Below are positions 27,486 through 35,806 of a stretch of DNA of 64,000 nucleotides, one piece after another. Source of the stretch: Flavipsychrobacter sp. (lineage in GTDB: Bacteria; Bacteroidota; Bacteroidia; Chitinophagales; Chitinophagaceae); the NCBI GenBank assembly GCA_017849575.1, contig JAFIGV010000024.1:97536-161535 (forward strand). The letters are read 5' to 3'. Numbering within the stretch: the first letter of the stretch is position 1; the number at the start of each line of letters is the position of its first letter. The position numbers were made by a program, and so were the translations under genes. The notes beneath the pieces were generated by a model, which saw only the letters and a program-made list of their open reading frames with translations, had not been told where the DNA came from and did no database searches.

Positions 27486-28943
27486 TTACAACTCCACACA
27501 CACATTTTTGGGCTCGGTAAAAAAGCGCATAGCTTCCCAGCCTCCTTCCCTGCCCACTCCGCTATTTTTAAAGCCACCAAAGGGCGTACGCAAATCGCGC
27601 AGCAGCCAGGTGTTGACCCAGATAATGCCACTGTGCACTTTCATCGCCATACGGTTGGCACGCGAGATATCTTGTGTCCAGATGGTAGCGCTTAAACCGT
27701 AGTCGGAGGAATTGGCGAGCTGCAGCGCTTCGTCTTCTGTTTTGAAGCTTTGCAGGGTCACCACCGGACCGAAGATTTCCTCCATATTGGTACGGCAGTT
27801 CGCGCCAAGTCCTTCCACCACTGTAGGCTCAATAAAATAACCTTTCGCGCAGCGACCTTCGGGCTGTAAAGCATTGCCGCCTGCAAGCACTTTTCCGCCT
27901 TCTTCTTTTGCCAATGCAATACAGTTCATCACCTTGTCGAAATGCAGTTTGCTCACTACGGCGCCCTGTTTTGATTGCTCATCGAGCGGATCGCCCACTG
28001 TTAGCTTTTTTACCCTTGCAACAAACTCTTCCTTAAATTTTTCATACACACTTTCTTCCACAAGCACGCGCGAGCCACAAAGACAAATCTGTCCCTGATT
28101 AGAAAATGAACTTTGCACGGTAGTGCGCATCATCTTATCCCAGTCGCAATCCGCAAAAATGATATTGGGATTTTTGCCGCCCAATTCCAACGATATTTTT
28201 TTAAACATCGGTGCTGCCGTTGCAGCAATGTCTCGTCCCGCGCGTGTGCTGCCGGTAAAAGAGATTGCCTTGATGTCGGGATGTTTTACAATGGCGCTGC
28301 CGCAGTTCGGACCGTTACCATGTACAATATTCAGCACCCCATCGGGCAGACCTGCTTCTTTACAAATCAGGCTGAGCAGGTAACCCGTCATGGGTGTTAC
28401 CTCACTGGGCTTGGCAATAACACAGTTGCCTGCTGCCAGCGCAGGTGCAATCTTCCAGCTAAAAAGATAGAGCGGAAGATTCCATGGCGAAATACAACCC
28501 ACCACACCGATAGGCTGACGTATGGTATAGTTCACGGCGCGGTCTTCCATGCTATGGCTTTCGGCGCTGAAATGCAGCAAACCTGTAGCAAAAAACCTGA
28601 AGTTGCTCGATGCTCGCGGAATATCCACGCGTTTCGACAGCCATAGGGGTTTGCCATTATCGTTGGTCTCGGCGAGGGCAAGCGCGTCGAGATTTTCGTC
28701 AATGAGTTGTGCTATACGGTTCAGTACTTTAAAACGCTCCTCTGCCGGTGTGGTGCTCCAGTTGGGAAATGCAGCCTTGGCTGCCCCTACTGCCATCTCA
28801 ATATCGCTGGCATCACTGTCGGGCGTTTGGCTATACACTTCGCCGGTGGCGGGGTTGATGTTGTCAAAATATTTCCCATGGATCGGTGCACGTAAAGAAC
28901 CGCCAATATAATTGCTGATTTGATCCGGAGCGTTGAGATTCAT
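27486..28943 (-). CDS. NAD(P)-dependent aldehyde dehydrogenase
   Basis: The 485-residue enzyme belongs to the aldehyde dehydrogenase superfamily and oxidises aldehydes to acids. The catalytic Cys287 is in NQGQICLCG and the general base Glu253 is in SLELGGKNP; the coenzyme motif FTGSTRAGRDIA and EEIFGPV are present. The pattern (GCISPWNLPLYLFSWKIAPALAAGN, WVNTWLLRDLRTPFGGFKNSGVGREGG) is closest to 2-hydroxymuconic or aminomuconic semialdehyde dehydrogenases, but no aromatic catabolism genes are nearby. It is monocistronic and its promoter sits almost on the start codon. Confidence 0.88.
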   Translation of the reverse strand: MNLNAPDQISNYIGGSLRAPIHGKYFDNINPATGEVYSQTPDSDASDIEMAVGAAKAAFPNWSTTPAEERFKVLNRIAQLIDENLDALALAETNDNGKPLWLSKRVDIPRASSNFRFFATGLLHFSAESHSMEDRAVNYTIRQPIGVVGCISPWNLPLYLFSWKIAPALAAGNCVIAKPSEVTPMTGYLLSLICKEAGLPDGVLNIVHGNGPNCGSAIVKHPDIKAISFTGSTRAGRDIAATAAPMFKKISLELGGKNPNIIFADCDWDKMMRTTVQSSFSNQGQICLCGSRVLVEESVYEKFKEEFVARVKKLTVGDPLDEQSKQGAVVSKLHFDKVMNCIALAKEEGGKVLAGGNALQPEGRCAKGYFIEPTVVEGLGANCRTNMEEIFGPVVTLQSFKTEDEALQLANSSDYGLSATIWTQDISRANRMAMKVHSGIIWVNTWLLRDLRTPFGGFKNSGVGREGGWEAMRFFTEPKNVCVEL

Positions 28944-28948
28944 GGCTG

Positions 28949-28977
28949 CAAAAATAGTTATTCACATCTTTGGCAAC
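28949..28977 (-). promoter_or_regulatory. Promoter of the aldehyde dehydrogenase gene, near-leaderless
   Basis: On the minus strand GTTG (28977-28974), 17 nt, then TATTTTTG (28956-28949) form a good Bacteroidota promoter. The -7 box ends 5 nt before the ATG, so transcription would begin at or next to the start codon. Confidence 0.55.
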
Positions 28978-29076
28978 GAAAGTGACCGCTACATAGTTTT
29001 ATGAACCCTGATGATCTCAAAGGACTCCTTTTACTTTTCATTTCGCCCCTATCTGTCTTTTGCTTTTCTCTGACCC

Positions 29077-30081
29077 CTACTTCACCACCTTAAACCGTTG
29101 GCGCTCGCAATACAGAAGATATACGCCTGAGGGCAAAGCAGACATGTCTATCCCGGCGCTGCTCGTAGTGCCTTCTGATACCATCTGTCCACTCATACTA
29201 TAGAGCTTGTAAGGCTTGCCCCGCAGCAGCGGCTTTACGTGCAGAAGGCCCTCCTTCCCTACCGGATTAGGATACACCCCCCCAACCTGAGATGCGGAAA
29301 CATCTTGTACCGAATTAGGCGCAAGATTGAACCCGATAACCGGAGTTTGGCCCCAATTACTACATGTATGAATCGGTGACGACGGACAAGCACTGCCCGC
29401 CTCTACTTCCAAAACAGACAAATGAAATGCAGCTCCGCGCATTACATATTCCCGCATAGAAAAGGTTGAGGTATGGGCTGTGGGATTAAGGTCGTTTCGC
29501 ATGATCATATTGGAATCGGCTATCATTTCCACCACCAGCTTGTGTATTGTTGCCGTATCGTCCTCGTCTATAGGCGTTGTAAGATTGTAGGTAAAGGGGG
29601 TGGTGAGTGGCAATCGTATCCAGCAGTTGGTGCTATCATCTCCCTGCAGCGCCGTAGGTACATAGAACACCGGCACATCAAATACCTGAGTGAGGTTTTG
29701 TAGCCTGCGACATAACGTTGAGGTGTAAATCGTATCGAGCTGGGTGACCCCCATGCGGATGCGGGCACCCCTAATGATAGAATTGGCCAGCACGGTGTCA
29801 AGACCCCATAGAGCCTCCAGGGTGTCGCCCGGCATACGAAAAAATATATCTGTAATGGTACCCTGCAAGGGCAGGCTGGGTGCAAACCAGGATGCCTGAT
29901 AAGCATATTGATAAATGTACTTATCACATCCATTAAACCAGCCATTGGCTACGTTGAAAACAGAATCGCTATAAATAGGTACCGGGTTGGGGTTGCCCAG
30001 CATATATTGGGGCACACCCTGTGCTGAGGATCCCATAGCGAGGTGGAGGAGCAGCAGTAGGTAGAAAATAAGCTTTTTCAT
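29077..30081 (-). CDS. T9SS-secreted protein, unknown function
   Basis: The 334-residue protein has a signal peptide (MKKLIFYLLLLLHLAMGSSAQG), a beta-rich body with no recognised domain, and a C-terminal T9SS type A domain starting at GGVYPNPVGKEG and ending SGVYLLYCERQRFKVVK. The body repeatedly alternates polar strands (ITDIFFRMPGDTLEALWG, LVVEMIADSNMIMRND), suggesting a jelly-roll or adhesin-like module. It is followed on the same strand, 82 nt upstream, by another T9SS gene, and the two may be functionally linked. No promoter was recognised. Confidence 0.75.
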   Translation of the reverse strand: MKKLIFYLLLLLHLAMGSSAQGVPQYMLGNPNPVPIYSDSVFNVANGWFNGCDKYIYQYAYQASWFAPSLPLQGTITDIFFRMPGDTLEALWGLDTVLANSIIRGARIRMGVTQLDTIYTSTLCRRLQNLTQVFDVPVFYVPTALQGDDSTNCWIRLPLTTPFTYNLTTPIDEDDTATIHKLVVEMIADSNMIMRNDLNPTAHTSTFSMREYVMRGAAFHLSVLEVEAGSACPSSPIHTCSNWGQTPVIGFNLAPNSVQDVSASQVGGVYPNPVGKEGLLHVKPLLRGKPYKLYSMSGQMVSEGTTSSAGIDMSALPSGVYLLYCERQRFKVVK

Positions 30082-30108
30082 AAAAATATCATTTATGTAG
30101 TTTTAAAT

Positions 30109-30145
30109 GCCACCTGCCCCGCAGGAGCTGCCCGTGCCGGGCAGA
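30109..30145. repeat. Nested G+C-rich palindrome
   Basis: CTGCCCG/CGGGCAG around a 3-nt loop, preceded by CCTGCCCCGCAGG, forms nested hairpins between two T9SS genes. It looks like a REP-type intergenic element and may also act as a transcript-end hairpin for the upstream gene. Confidence 0.45.
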
Positions 30146-30163
30146 TGGCTCTTGTACTTAAAA

Positions 30164-31949
30164 TTATTGCTTTGTAAATTTATAGCTATGGCCGAGCTGT
30201 CCCGTGTTGGTACGCAATAAATACTGCCCCGGAGCCAGATTGGTAATATTGATTGCTGCATCACCCTGCTTCACCGCTCCCCGGAGCACTACAGTGCCCC
30301 GCAGATCATAAACATCGTAACTACAAGCTGTAGGCAAGATCAACCTGTCGATGGCAGGGTTTGGATACGGCTTATGAATATCCCCCTCACGGGCGTCTTG
30401 CCCAATCTCTGTTGTCCGGAACTGAGTGGTATTAGAAAGGTTCGTTTTATCCCAGATATCAAGTGCGCCATCGAACCAGGCCGCCATTTGCCCCTGACCG
30501 GTGTTGCTGCAAGTAGCCAGCGCAAGTGATTTAGATGCATCGGCGCCGGCATAGTCCATAGCCCAAACACCATTTTGATTGATTTGGTAATAGTCGTCAT
30601 AAACCAAGCCTGTATAAGGGTCCACATTGCGTGCATACATGTATATATCCGTCGCCCAGGGATAGTAGCCTACCGTATAGTAACTATTACCCAGCTCGCC
30701 CGAAAAAGGATTGCCCGGACCACAACCTGCCGTAACGCAGGGTGACATCACAGCCACCATATTGTTTGTATAGACTCCCAGATTTACTGGATTCCAGGGG
30801 AAGGGCGGTATTTGATAAAGATCGGTTGGTGGAGTATTCGGATTATATCCGAAAGGCCGCAAACTAATGTAATTAGGATTCGTGAGATCTTGCTTAATGC
30901 CGATAGCCTGCCAGGGCATCACACCCATGCTCTTGTGCCAGAGGTTCATGGCCTCGATGCGTGGAAACAAGGCGCAGAACGTGCCCACAGGGTTGGCGGA
31001 AATGTCTATATAGTCTGGCGCACTCGCTGAGTTGGTTGCCATATTCAAGGTATGATGGATGAGATTGGGCCCCGAATTATATATGAAATGAGCCAGTGGC
31101 GCACCGGGGTTGGAGTAATTGTATTGACAAGCCACATCAGGATCCGTGCCCGGAAGGTTGGAGAGTAAAATCTGCCCTTGCAGAAAACCCTGGGACATAC
31201 TCCCGTGTCTGAAAAAAATGCGCGGTCCGGCTCCGGTGGGCGATTCATAAGCTACTAACAACTCTTCCATAAGCGGAAGGCCTGCGGGGCCTGCGCCCGG
31301 CCGGGGCAAGATATCCAGGTGCGGAAAAGACTGTGTTCCCATGAGCAAAGGCACCTGACTGCTCAGGTAGGGCGCCCAGCAGGAGAAACCCACGCCGCCG
31401 TTTTGATAGCTTACACTCGCGAAGTTTAGGCTTACGACATTTCCCGGCTGTAAACTTATGGCTGGCGTACCGGCATTTTGAATTTTGTAAAATTGAACTT
31501 TCTGAACCCACGGCAACAACGAAGCCGGCAACTTCTCTTCCACGTAAGATACGGCAACTGAGTAGTCCTGGCCCATGAATACGCCCGTAACATCGCCGAT
31601 AACAACATCCGGATGTGCAGCCATATTAATAGAAGCCGTAGCCACATTTCCATTCCAGTCCTCCACTCGAATGAAAACATTGCCATAATTCATACCCATA
31701 AAAGGGCTAATCAAACAGGGGTTTCCCGTTGAACCCATATCCCAAACGGTAACCTTCAAAGGAGTAGTGGAATGATGCGTCATGAGCATGTCTGCGTTTA
31801 CCGTTACATCATCCATTTGTACAAGCTGAACATTGCCGATCTGATTATCGGGCAAGCTTGCCGGGATAACATTCTGCGCAAGGCCCACTTCCGGCATAAA
31901 CGCAATTACCCCCCCCCCAAATAATACTTTTAAAAATGTTTTTTCTCAT
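30164..31949 (-). CDS. Large T9SS-secreted protein, signal peptide out of frame across a G10 tract
   Basis: The main frame (31897-30164, 577 residues) starts at MPEVGLAQN and has no signal peptide of its own. It ends in a T9SS type A domain (YPNPAIDRLILP to PGQYLLRTNTG). Just upstream, ATG 31949 begins MRKNIFKSIIWGG, a typical n- and h-region, but ten consecutive G (forward C at 31909-31918) put it one base out of frame. With nine G the two join as MRKNIFKSIIWGGVIAFMP and continue GLAQN, a complete signal peptide, giving 594 residues. The gene is therefore phase-off as written, or the tract is miscounted. The body has no recognised domain. Confidence 0.7.
31909..31918 (-). repeat. Homopolymeric G10 tract in a signal-peptide coding region
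   Basis: Ten consecutive C on the + strand (G on the coding strand) lie between the signal-peptide start and the mature part of the T9SS gene. One G fewer restores the frame. Confidence 0.85.
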
Positions 31950-32099
31950 TCTAAAAAATTTTTGAACGTTAAAAAAGATAGTGTCTCGATTGGGTACGGT
32001 CGCTAAGGCTTTACAATACTGCCGCGGGTCAGCATTGCCCCACACTTCAGATATGTATCCAAATCTATTCCAAGGTATTGCATAGATATAAAATAAGCA

Positions 32100-32117
32100 A
32101 TCACCCAAATGGGTGAT
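32100..32117. promoter_or_regulatory. Palindrome between divergent genes, possible operator
   Basis: ATCACCC AAAT GGGTGAT is a perfect 7-bp inverted repeat with a 4-nt spacer, between the T9SS gene on - and the TSUP permease gene on +. Its size suits a dimeric repressor. No regulator is nearby. Confidence 0.35.
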
Positions 32118-32203
32118 ATGAATGTCCCTTTGCAAGATGAACTATGGAAGTGAAGATGAAGTTCCTGGACAGGTTTTCGTTTGCCCTTTTTTATCTTCGA
32201 TCC

Positions 32204-32962
32204 ATGCTGTCGCTGTTCCTTCTATGTCTTTTTGCCTTCCTTGCTGGCTTTATTGATGCTATGGTGGGCGGCGGCGGACTGATACAGCTTCCGGCATTTT
32301 TTATTCTGCAACCTCAGCTTTCCCTAGTGCAAACGCTCGCCTCGAACAAGACCGCTTCTTTTCTGGGTACAACCGTGGCTACCGTACGTTATGTGAAAAA
32401 AGTGCAGCTCGACTGGAAACATCTTTCGGTGGCGATTGTCGCAGCATTTGCAGGTGCATTTGGAGGCGCGCTCTGTGTGAGTTATATCCACAAAGAGCAG
32501 TTCATGCCCTTCATCATCACTGCCTTAGTGATCGTTCTGCTGTACACTTTGTTTAAAAAAGAGCTGGGACTACATCATAAAGAAAAGCAATTAAGCCCCT
32601 TTCAGTTTTCGTTGTATGCTTTACTTACAGGCGGTGTCATTGGCTTTTATGACGGGTTGATCGGACCGGGAACGGGCAGCTTTTTCATCTTTGCCTTCGT
32701 GGTGTTGTTTGGCTATAATTTTCTGCATGCCTCCGCCAATGCCAAGTTGCTGAACTGTGTGACAAACTTTTCTGCATTGAGCTTCTTCTTTGCCAAAGGG
32801 ATGATTGTATGGGAACTTGCATTGCCCGTAGCTGCTGCCAATATGCTGGGCAATTACCTCGGGGCGCAGTTTGCACTGAAAAAAGGCAGTGGCTACATCC
32901 GGATATTTTTTATTGTAGTGGTGGCTGCGCTGATTTTAAAACTGGGCTGGGATTATTTGTAA
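32204..32962 (+). CDS. TSUP-family (TauE/SafE) membrane permease
   Basis: The protein has about eight hydrophobic segments and the two TSUP signatures: LAGFIDAMVGGGGLIQLPAF near the N-terminus and VIGFYDGLIGPGTGSFF in the second half. The family transports sulfite, sulfoacetate or other organosulfur anions. Substrate assignment is not possible here. ATG 32204 (252 residues) gives the usual N-terminus; in-frame ATGs at 32144 and 32156 would add a non-family extension. The gene is on its own and divergent from a T9SS gene. Confidence 0.82.
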   Translation: MLSLFLLCLFAFLAGFIDAMVGGGGLIQLPAFFILQPQLSLVQTLASNKTASFLGTTVATVRYVKKVQLDWKHLSVAIVAAFAGAFGGALCVSYIHKEQFMPFIITALVIVLLYTLFKKELGLHHKEKQLSPFQFSLYALLTGGVIGFYDGLIGPGTGSFFIFAFVVLFGYNFLHASANAKLLNCVTNFSALSFFFAKGMIVWELALPVAAANMLGNYLGAQFALKKGSGYIRIFFIVVVAALILKLGWDYL

Positions 32963-33026
32963 GTAGTGAATAAGAACTGACACCGGAGGAATTGTCTATC
33001 GGCACGTCTATTCTTTTTTTTGAAAT

Positions 33027-33034
33027 TATCTTTG
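33027..33034 (+). promoter_or_regulatory. -7 box for the NTF2-like gene
   Basis: TATCTTTG is a perfect TAnnTTTG element ending 26 nt before ATG 33061. Its position inside the upstream extension of the open frame argues for the downstream start. Confidence 0.5.
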
Positions 33035-33060
33035 CGGTCGAAACTCAAACGCTGTTCACT

Positions 33061-33462
33061 ATGGAAAACCGGGAGTCAAATCTGGCTAAAGCACAAGCGC
33101 TCTATGATGCATTTTTCAGAAAGGACATTCCCGCTATGCTGCAATTATTGCACGAGGCAGTAGAATGGGGCGAACCCACAAACCCACATAACCCCGCAGG
33201 CGGCACCCGCCACGGACATGCAGGCTTTATGGAATGGCTAAACATTGGCAGAGAAAGCGAAGAAATCTTAGAGCTTCACCCCCAGCGTTTTCTCAGCGAT
33301 GATGATGCCGTAACTGTAGTGGGAAGTATGAAATGCAAGGTGATCCACAACCAAAAAATTTACGAATCAGACTTCGTTCATTTGATCGTATTTCAGGAGG
33401 GTAAGGTGCGCAAGTTTCAGGAGTTTTTCGATACCTGGGCGGCAGGGGAGGCGTTTAGGTAA
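33061..33462 (+). CDS. SnoaL/NTF2-like protein
   Basis: From ATG 33061 the protein is 133 residues, a single NTF2-like cone fold: AKAQALYDAFFRKDIPAMLQLLHEAVEW, GTRHGHAGFMEWLN, and the closing strands YESDFVHLIVFQEGKVRKFQEFFDTWAAGEAF. Members are polyketide cyclase-like enzymes, limonene-epoxide hydrolase-like or simple ligand-binding proteins; the reaction is unknown. The promoter box at 33027 supports this start. Confidence 0.8.
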   Translation: MENRESNLAKAQALYDAFFRKDIPAMLQLLHEAVEWGEPTNPHNPAGGTRHGHAGFMEWLNIGRESEEILELHPQRFLSDDDAVTVVGSMKCKVIHNQKIYESDFVHLIVFQEGKVRKFQEFFDTWAAGEAFR

Positions 33463-33510
33463 CGAAAGAAAATCTAAATTTTTGCTTTAAACATCAATTA
33501 AAAAGAGGTC

Positions 33511-33990
33511 TTACCGTAAAGAAGTGGAATCTTCAGGCAAAACGACGCGCTCAATTTCTTTCAAACGGTCCTGTTCGCTTTTTTGCCAACGCATTTCTTG
33601 AATTAATAAGGCAACAAGGGTAAGAACGACACCAAAAATTACGGCTACCTTTCTTGATTTTGCCATAAGTACGTATCCTTCCGATTGCAAACTTCTATGA
33701 TAAATTAGAGTATGAAGAAGTGTCCTTGGCCAAAAGATCAGCATTATTACCTTTTCAATTATAGAATAGTCCTGCATTCTTCTGCTTGCTAACTCTTCCT
33801 GCCAACGTAATTCTTTTTGTTGTTCTAAAAACTCGAACCTTTTCTTTTGGTCTTCGTTCGTTATCCCTCTTTTCAAAAGCTCTTGTTTGGCACCTGTTAT
33901 TGCATCTGCCTGCCATCGGGCAGTAGTACCACCAGCGATTTCAATAAGCTCATCCGTACTTCGTGAGGAAAAAGGCGGGTAATATTCCAT
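33511..33990 (-). CDS. Hypothetical membrane protein
   Basis: From ATG 33990 the protein is 159 residues. An N-terminal charged helical region (MEYYPPFSSRSTDELIEIAGG, then RWQADAITGAKQELLKRGI) resembles a short Bacteroidota N-terminal helical motif. Two hydrophobic segments follow (around IEKVIMLIFWPRTLLHTLI and KVAVIFGVVLTLVALLI), then a charged tail. No function is assigned. The frame is open further upstream but that extension is not convincing. Confidence 0.5.
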   Translation of the reverse strand: MEYYPPFSSRSTDELIEIAGGTTARWQADAITGAKQELLKRGITNEDQKKRFEFLEQQKELRWQEELASRRMQDYSIIEKVIMLIFWPRTLLHTLIYHRSLQSEGYVLMAKSRKVAVIFGVVLTLVALLIQEMRWQKSEQDRLKEIERVVLPEDSTSLR

Positions 33991-34059
33991 TTGCTGAAAA
34001 ATGTACTGACAAGATAGAAAATCAATTCGCCGCCAGAGCAGCTTCTCATGCAAGTGACT

Positions 34060-34365
34060 TTAACGCAGTTGATTCGAAATAAACCGTTTGCTACGGCGAA
34101 AATGAACAAGGGCCAGTATCACGATTTTTTCACCATCAATCGAAAACAAAATTTTATAAGGAAAACTTTTCACAATCGCTGTTCTCACGCTATTTGTGAT
34201 GTAGGAAAATCCGGCAGGGTTTGCCTGAATTTGATCAATCGTAGCGGAAAAAGCATCCAGAAACGAAACTTTCGACCGAGACCTTTCAATTCCGATTCAT
34301 ACCAGGCAATAGCTTCATCCACCTCAATAAAAGACTATAGTTCTGTCTTCAATCTGAAAAGCCAT
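34060..34365 (-). pseudogene. ParE/RelE-like toxin gene with two frameshifts
   Basis: Reading from ATG 34365: MAFQIEDRTIVF, then a +1 shift near 34330, then IEVDEAIAWYESELKGLGRKFRF, a compensating shift near 34261, then LDAFSATIDQIQANP and on to KSFPYKILFSIDGEKIVILALVHFRRSKRFI and TAA at 34060. With both shifts repaired it is a complete ~100-residue ParE/RelE toxin (characteristic AIxWYE and FPYxIxFxIDGxxIxILAxxHxRR). As written it cannot make the full protein. It overlaps the antitoxin gene by 17 nt, as expected of the operon. Confidence 0.7.
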
Positions 34366-34574
34366 ATTTCTTCATCAGTTTCGCTTTGGCGTCTTCCCAT
34401 GCTATGTTGTCGCCCGGACATTTCAGATACTCCTCAAAGCGCTCTTTTGCGATAGACAGTTCCAGGTCTTCTACCGGCATTGCAGTTGCACCAATACTAT
34501 CCCATATTCTTTCTACCGCTTCAATTTTATTTTCCAGCGTATCGTTCAATATTTCCTGCAAGGGCAGTTGTCAT
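34349..34574 (-). pseudogene. Addiction-module (RelB-like) antitoxin, frameshifted near its start
   Basis: The frame 34561-34349 encodes NKIEAVERIWDSIGA and WEDAKAKLMKKYG, the pattern of short addiction-module antitoxins paired with ParE/RelE toxins. It has no ATG; only TTG 34561 starts it. An ATG at 34574 (MTTAL) would give the expected N-terminus if one base were removed near 34563-34566. I read it as a frameshifted antitoxin, though TTG initiation would give a 70-residue product. The partner toxin downstream is also broken. Confidence 0.6.
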
Positions 34575-34637
34575 ATGGCTGATTGTTTCCTCACTAAATT
34601 TACTAAAAACCAGTTATAGAAACCGAAGGTTAACCCG

Positions 34638-35804
34638 CTAAAATTGGGTTTTGCTCACCGTGTTCAACCTACGCATCCTTTCCACCGCGGCTTCGAGCGT
34701 ACTTTCCTTTTTAGCAAAGCAAAAACGGATCATTCTATCGTCTTTCTTGTCGCAATAAAAAGGACTAAGCGGAATGGTAGCTACGCCATATTCTTTGGTC
34801 AGCCATTGGGCAAATTCAAGATCCGGAAGACCGGAAATGTTTTCATAACCCGCGATCTGGAAATAGCTTCCTGCTGTTTTATGATGAAGGGTGAAGGGTA
34901 ACTCTTGGAGTAGCTGTAGAAAATAGTCTCGCTTCTGTTGCATGAGTGCGCCCACCTTGGGAAGGCTATCCTGCTGCAGGTATTGCGCCAGAGCATATTG
35001 CGCCGGGGTGTTGATGGAAAAGGCTATAAACTGGTGGATATGCCGAAAGGCATCGGTGAGTAAGGGAGGTGCGATGACGTAGCCCATTTTCCAGCCCGTA
35101 TTGTTAAACACCTTTCCAAAAGAAAAAATGGCAAAACTCCGTTGCCGCAATTCATCGTGCTCCAGAACGGAGTAATGTTTTCTTCCGTCAAAAATCAGTT
35201 GCTCATATACCTCATCGGAGATGATGAGCATTTCCGTATCACGAACAAGATCTGCCAGTTGCTGCCAGTCGGCTGCTGACCAAACTGACCCCGCAGGATT
35301 GTGTGGTGTATTGATGATAATGGCACGGGTCTTCGGGGTTATGGCATCCTTGACTTTGTTCCAGTCCACCGAAAACATGGGCGCTGTCAGCGGAACACAG
35401 ACTGCCTTGGCACCGTTCATTTCAATGTTAGGAATATAGCTGTCATAAGCAGGCTCCAGCACAATCACCTCGTCGCCCGGTTGCAAAAAGGAAGTAAACG
35501 CCGTATAGATGCCATAAGTAGCACCGGGGGTGATGGTGATTTCCTTATCAGCATCGAGCTGCAAATCGTACCGTCTCTTAAAATCATTTGCAATGGCTTC
35601 TCGCAGCATGGGCAAGCCAGCCATCGGCGCATATTGGTTATAATTTCCCGCAGCGGCTTCGTGCAGCAAGGCAGCCAGCCTTTCATCAATAGGAAAATCA
35701 GGAAAGCCCTGTGAGAGATTAATGGCATTGTATTTAGCCGCCAGGGCGCTCATCACCGTAAAGATGGTGGTGCCCGTGGCGCTATGCTTGTGCGGCAACT
35801 GCAT
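34638..35804 (-). CDS. Class I/II PLP aminotransferase (YbdL/methionine aminotransferase-like)
   Basis: From ATG 35804 the protein is 388 residues, fold-type I. Motifs include AINLSQGFPDFP, TPGATYGIYTAF, the HNPAGSVW region contacting the PLP ring, DEVYEQLIFDG and the PLP-lysine segment SFGKVFNNTGWKMGY. The SQGFPDF and FNNTGWK pattern matches the methionine/kynurenine aminotransferase branch. The frame extends upstream but overlaps manC and does not look like this family. It follows manC with a 2-nt gap and is probably co-transcribed with it. Confidence 0.85.
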   Translation of the reverse strand: MQLPHKHSATGTTIFTVMSALAAKYNAINLSQGFPDFPIDERLAALLHEAAAGNYNQYAPMAGLPMLREAIANDFKRRYDLQLDADKEITITPGATYGIYTAFTSFLQPGDEVIVLEPAYDSYIPNIEMNGAKAVCVPLTAPMFSVDWNKVKDAITPKTRAIIINTPHNPAGSVWSAADWQQLADLVRDTEMLIISDEVYEQLIFDGRKHYSVLEHDELRQRSFAIFSFGKVFNNTGWKMGYVIAPPLLTDAFRHIHQFIAFSINTPAQYALAQYLQQDSLPKVGALMQQKRDYFLQLLQELPFTLHHKTAGSYFQIAGYENISGLPDLEFAQWLTKEYGVATIPLSPFYCDKKDDRMIRFCFAKKESTLEAAVERMRRLNTVSKTQF

Positions 35805-35806
35805 GT

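Noticed and set aside
31845..32135. A 96-codon frame upstream of the G10 T9SS gene as a separate protein
   Set aside because: Its only sensible part is the signal peptide of the T9SS gene read out of frame past the G10 tract.
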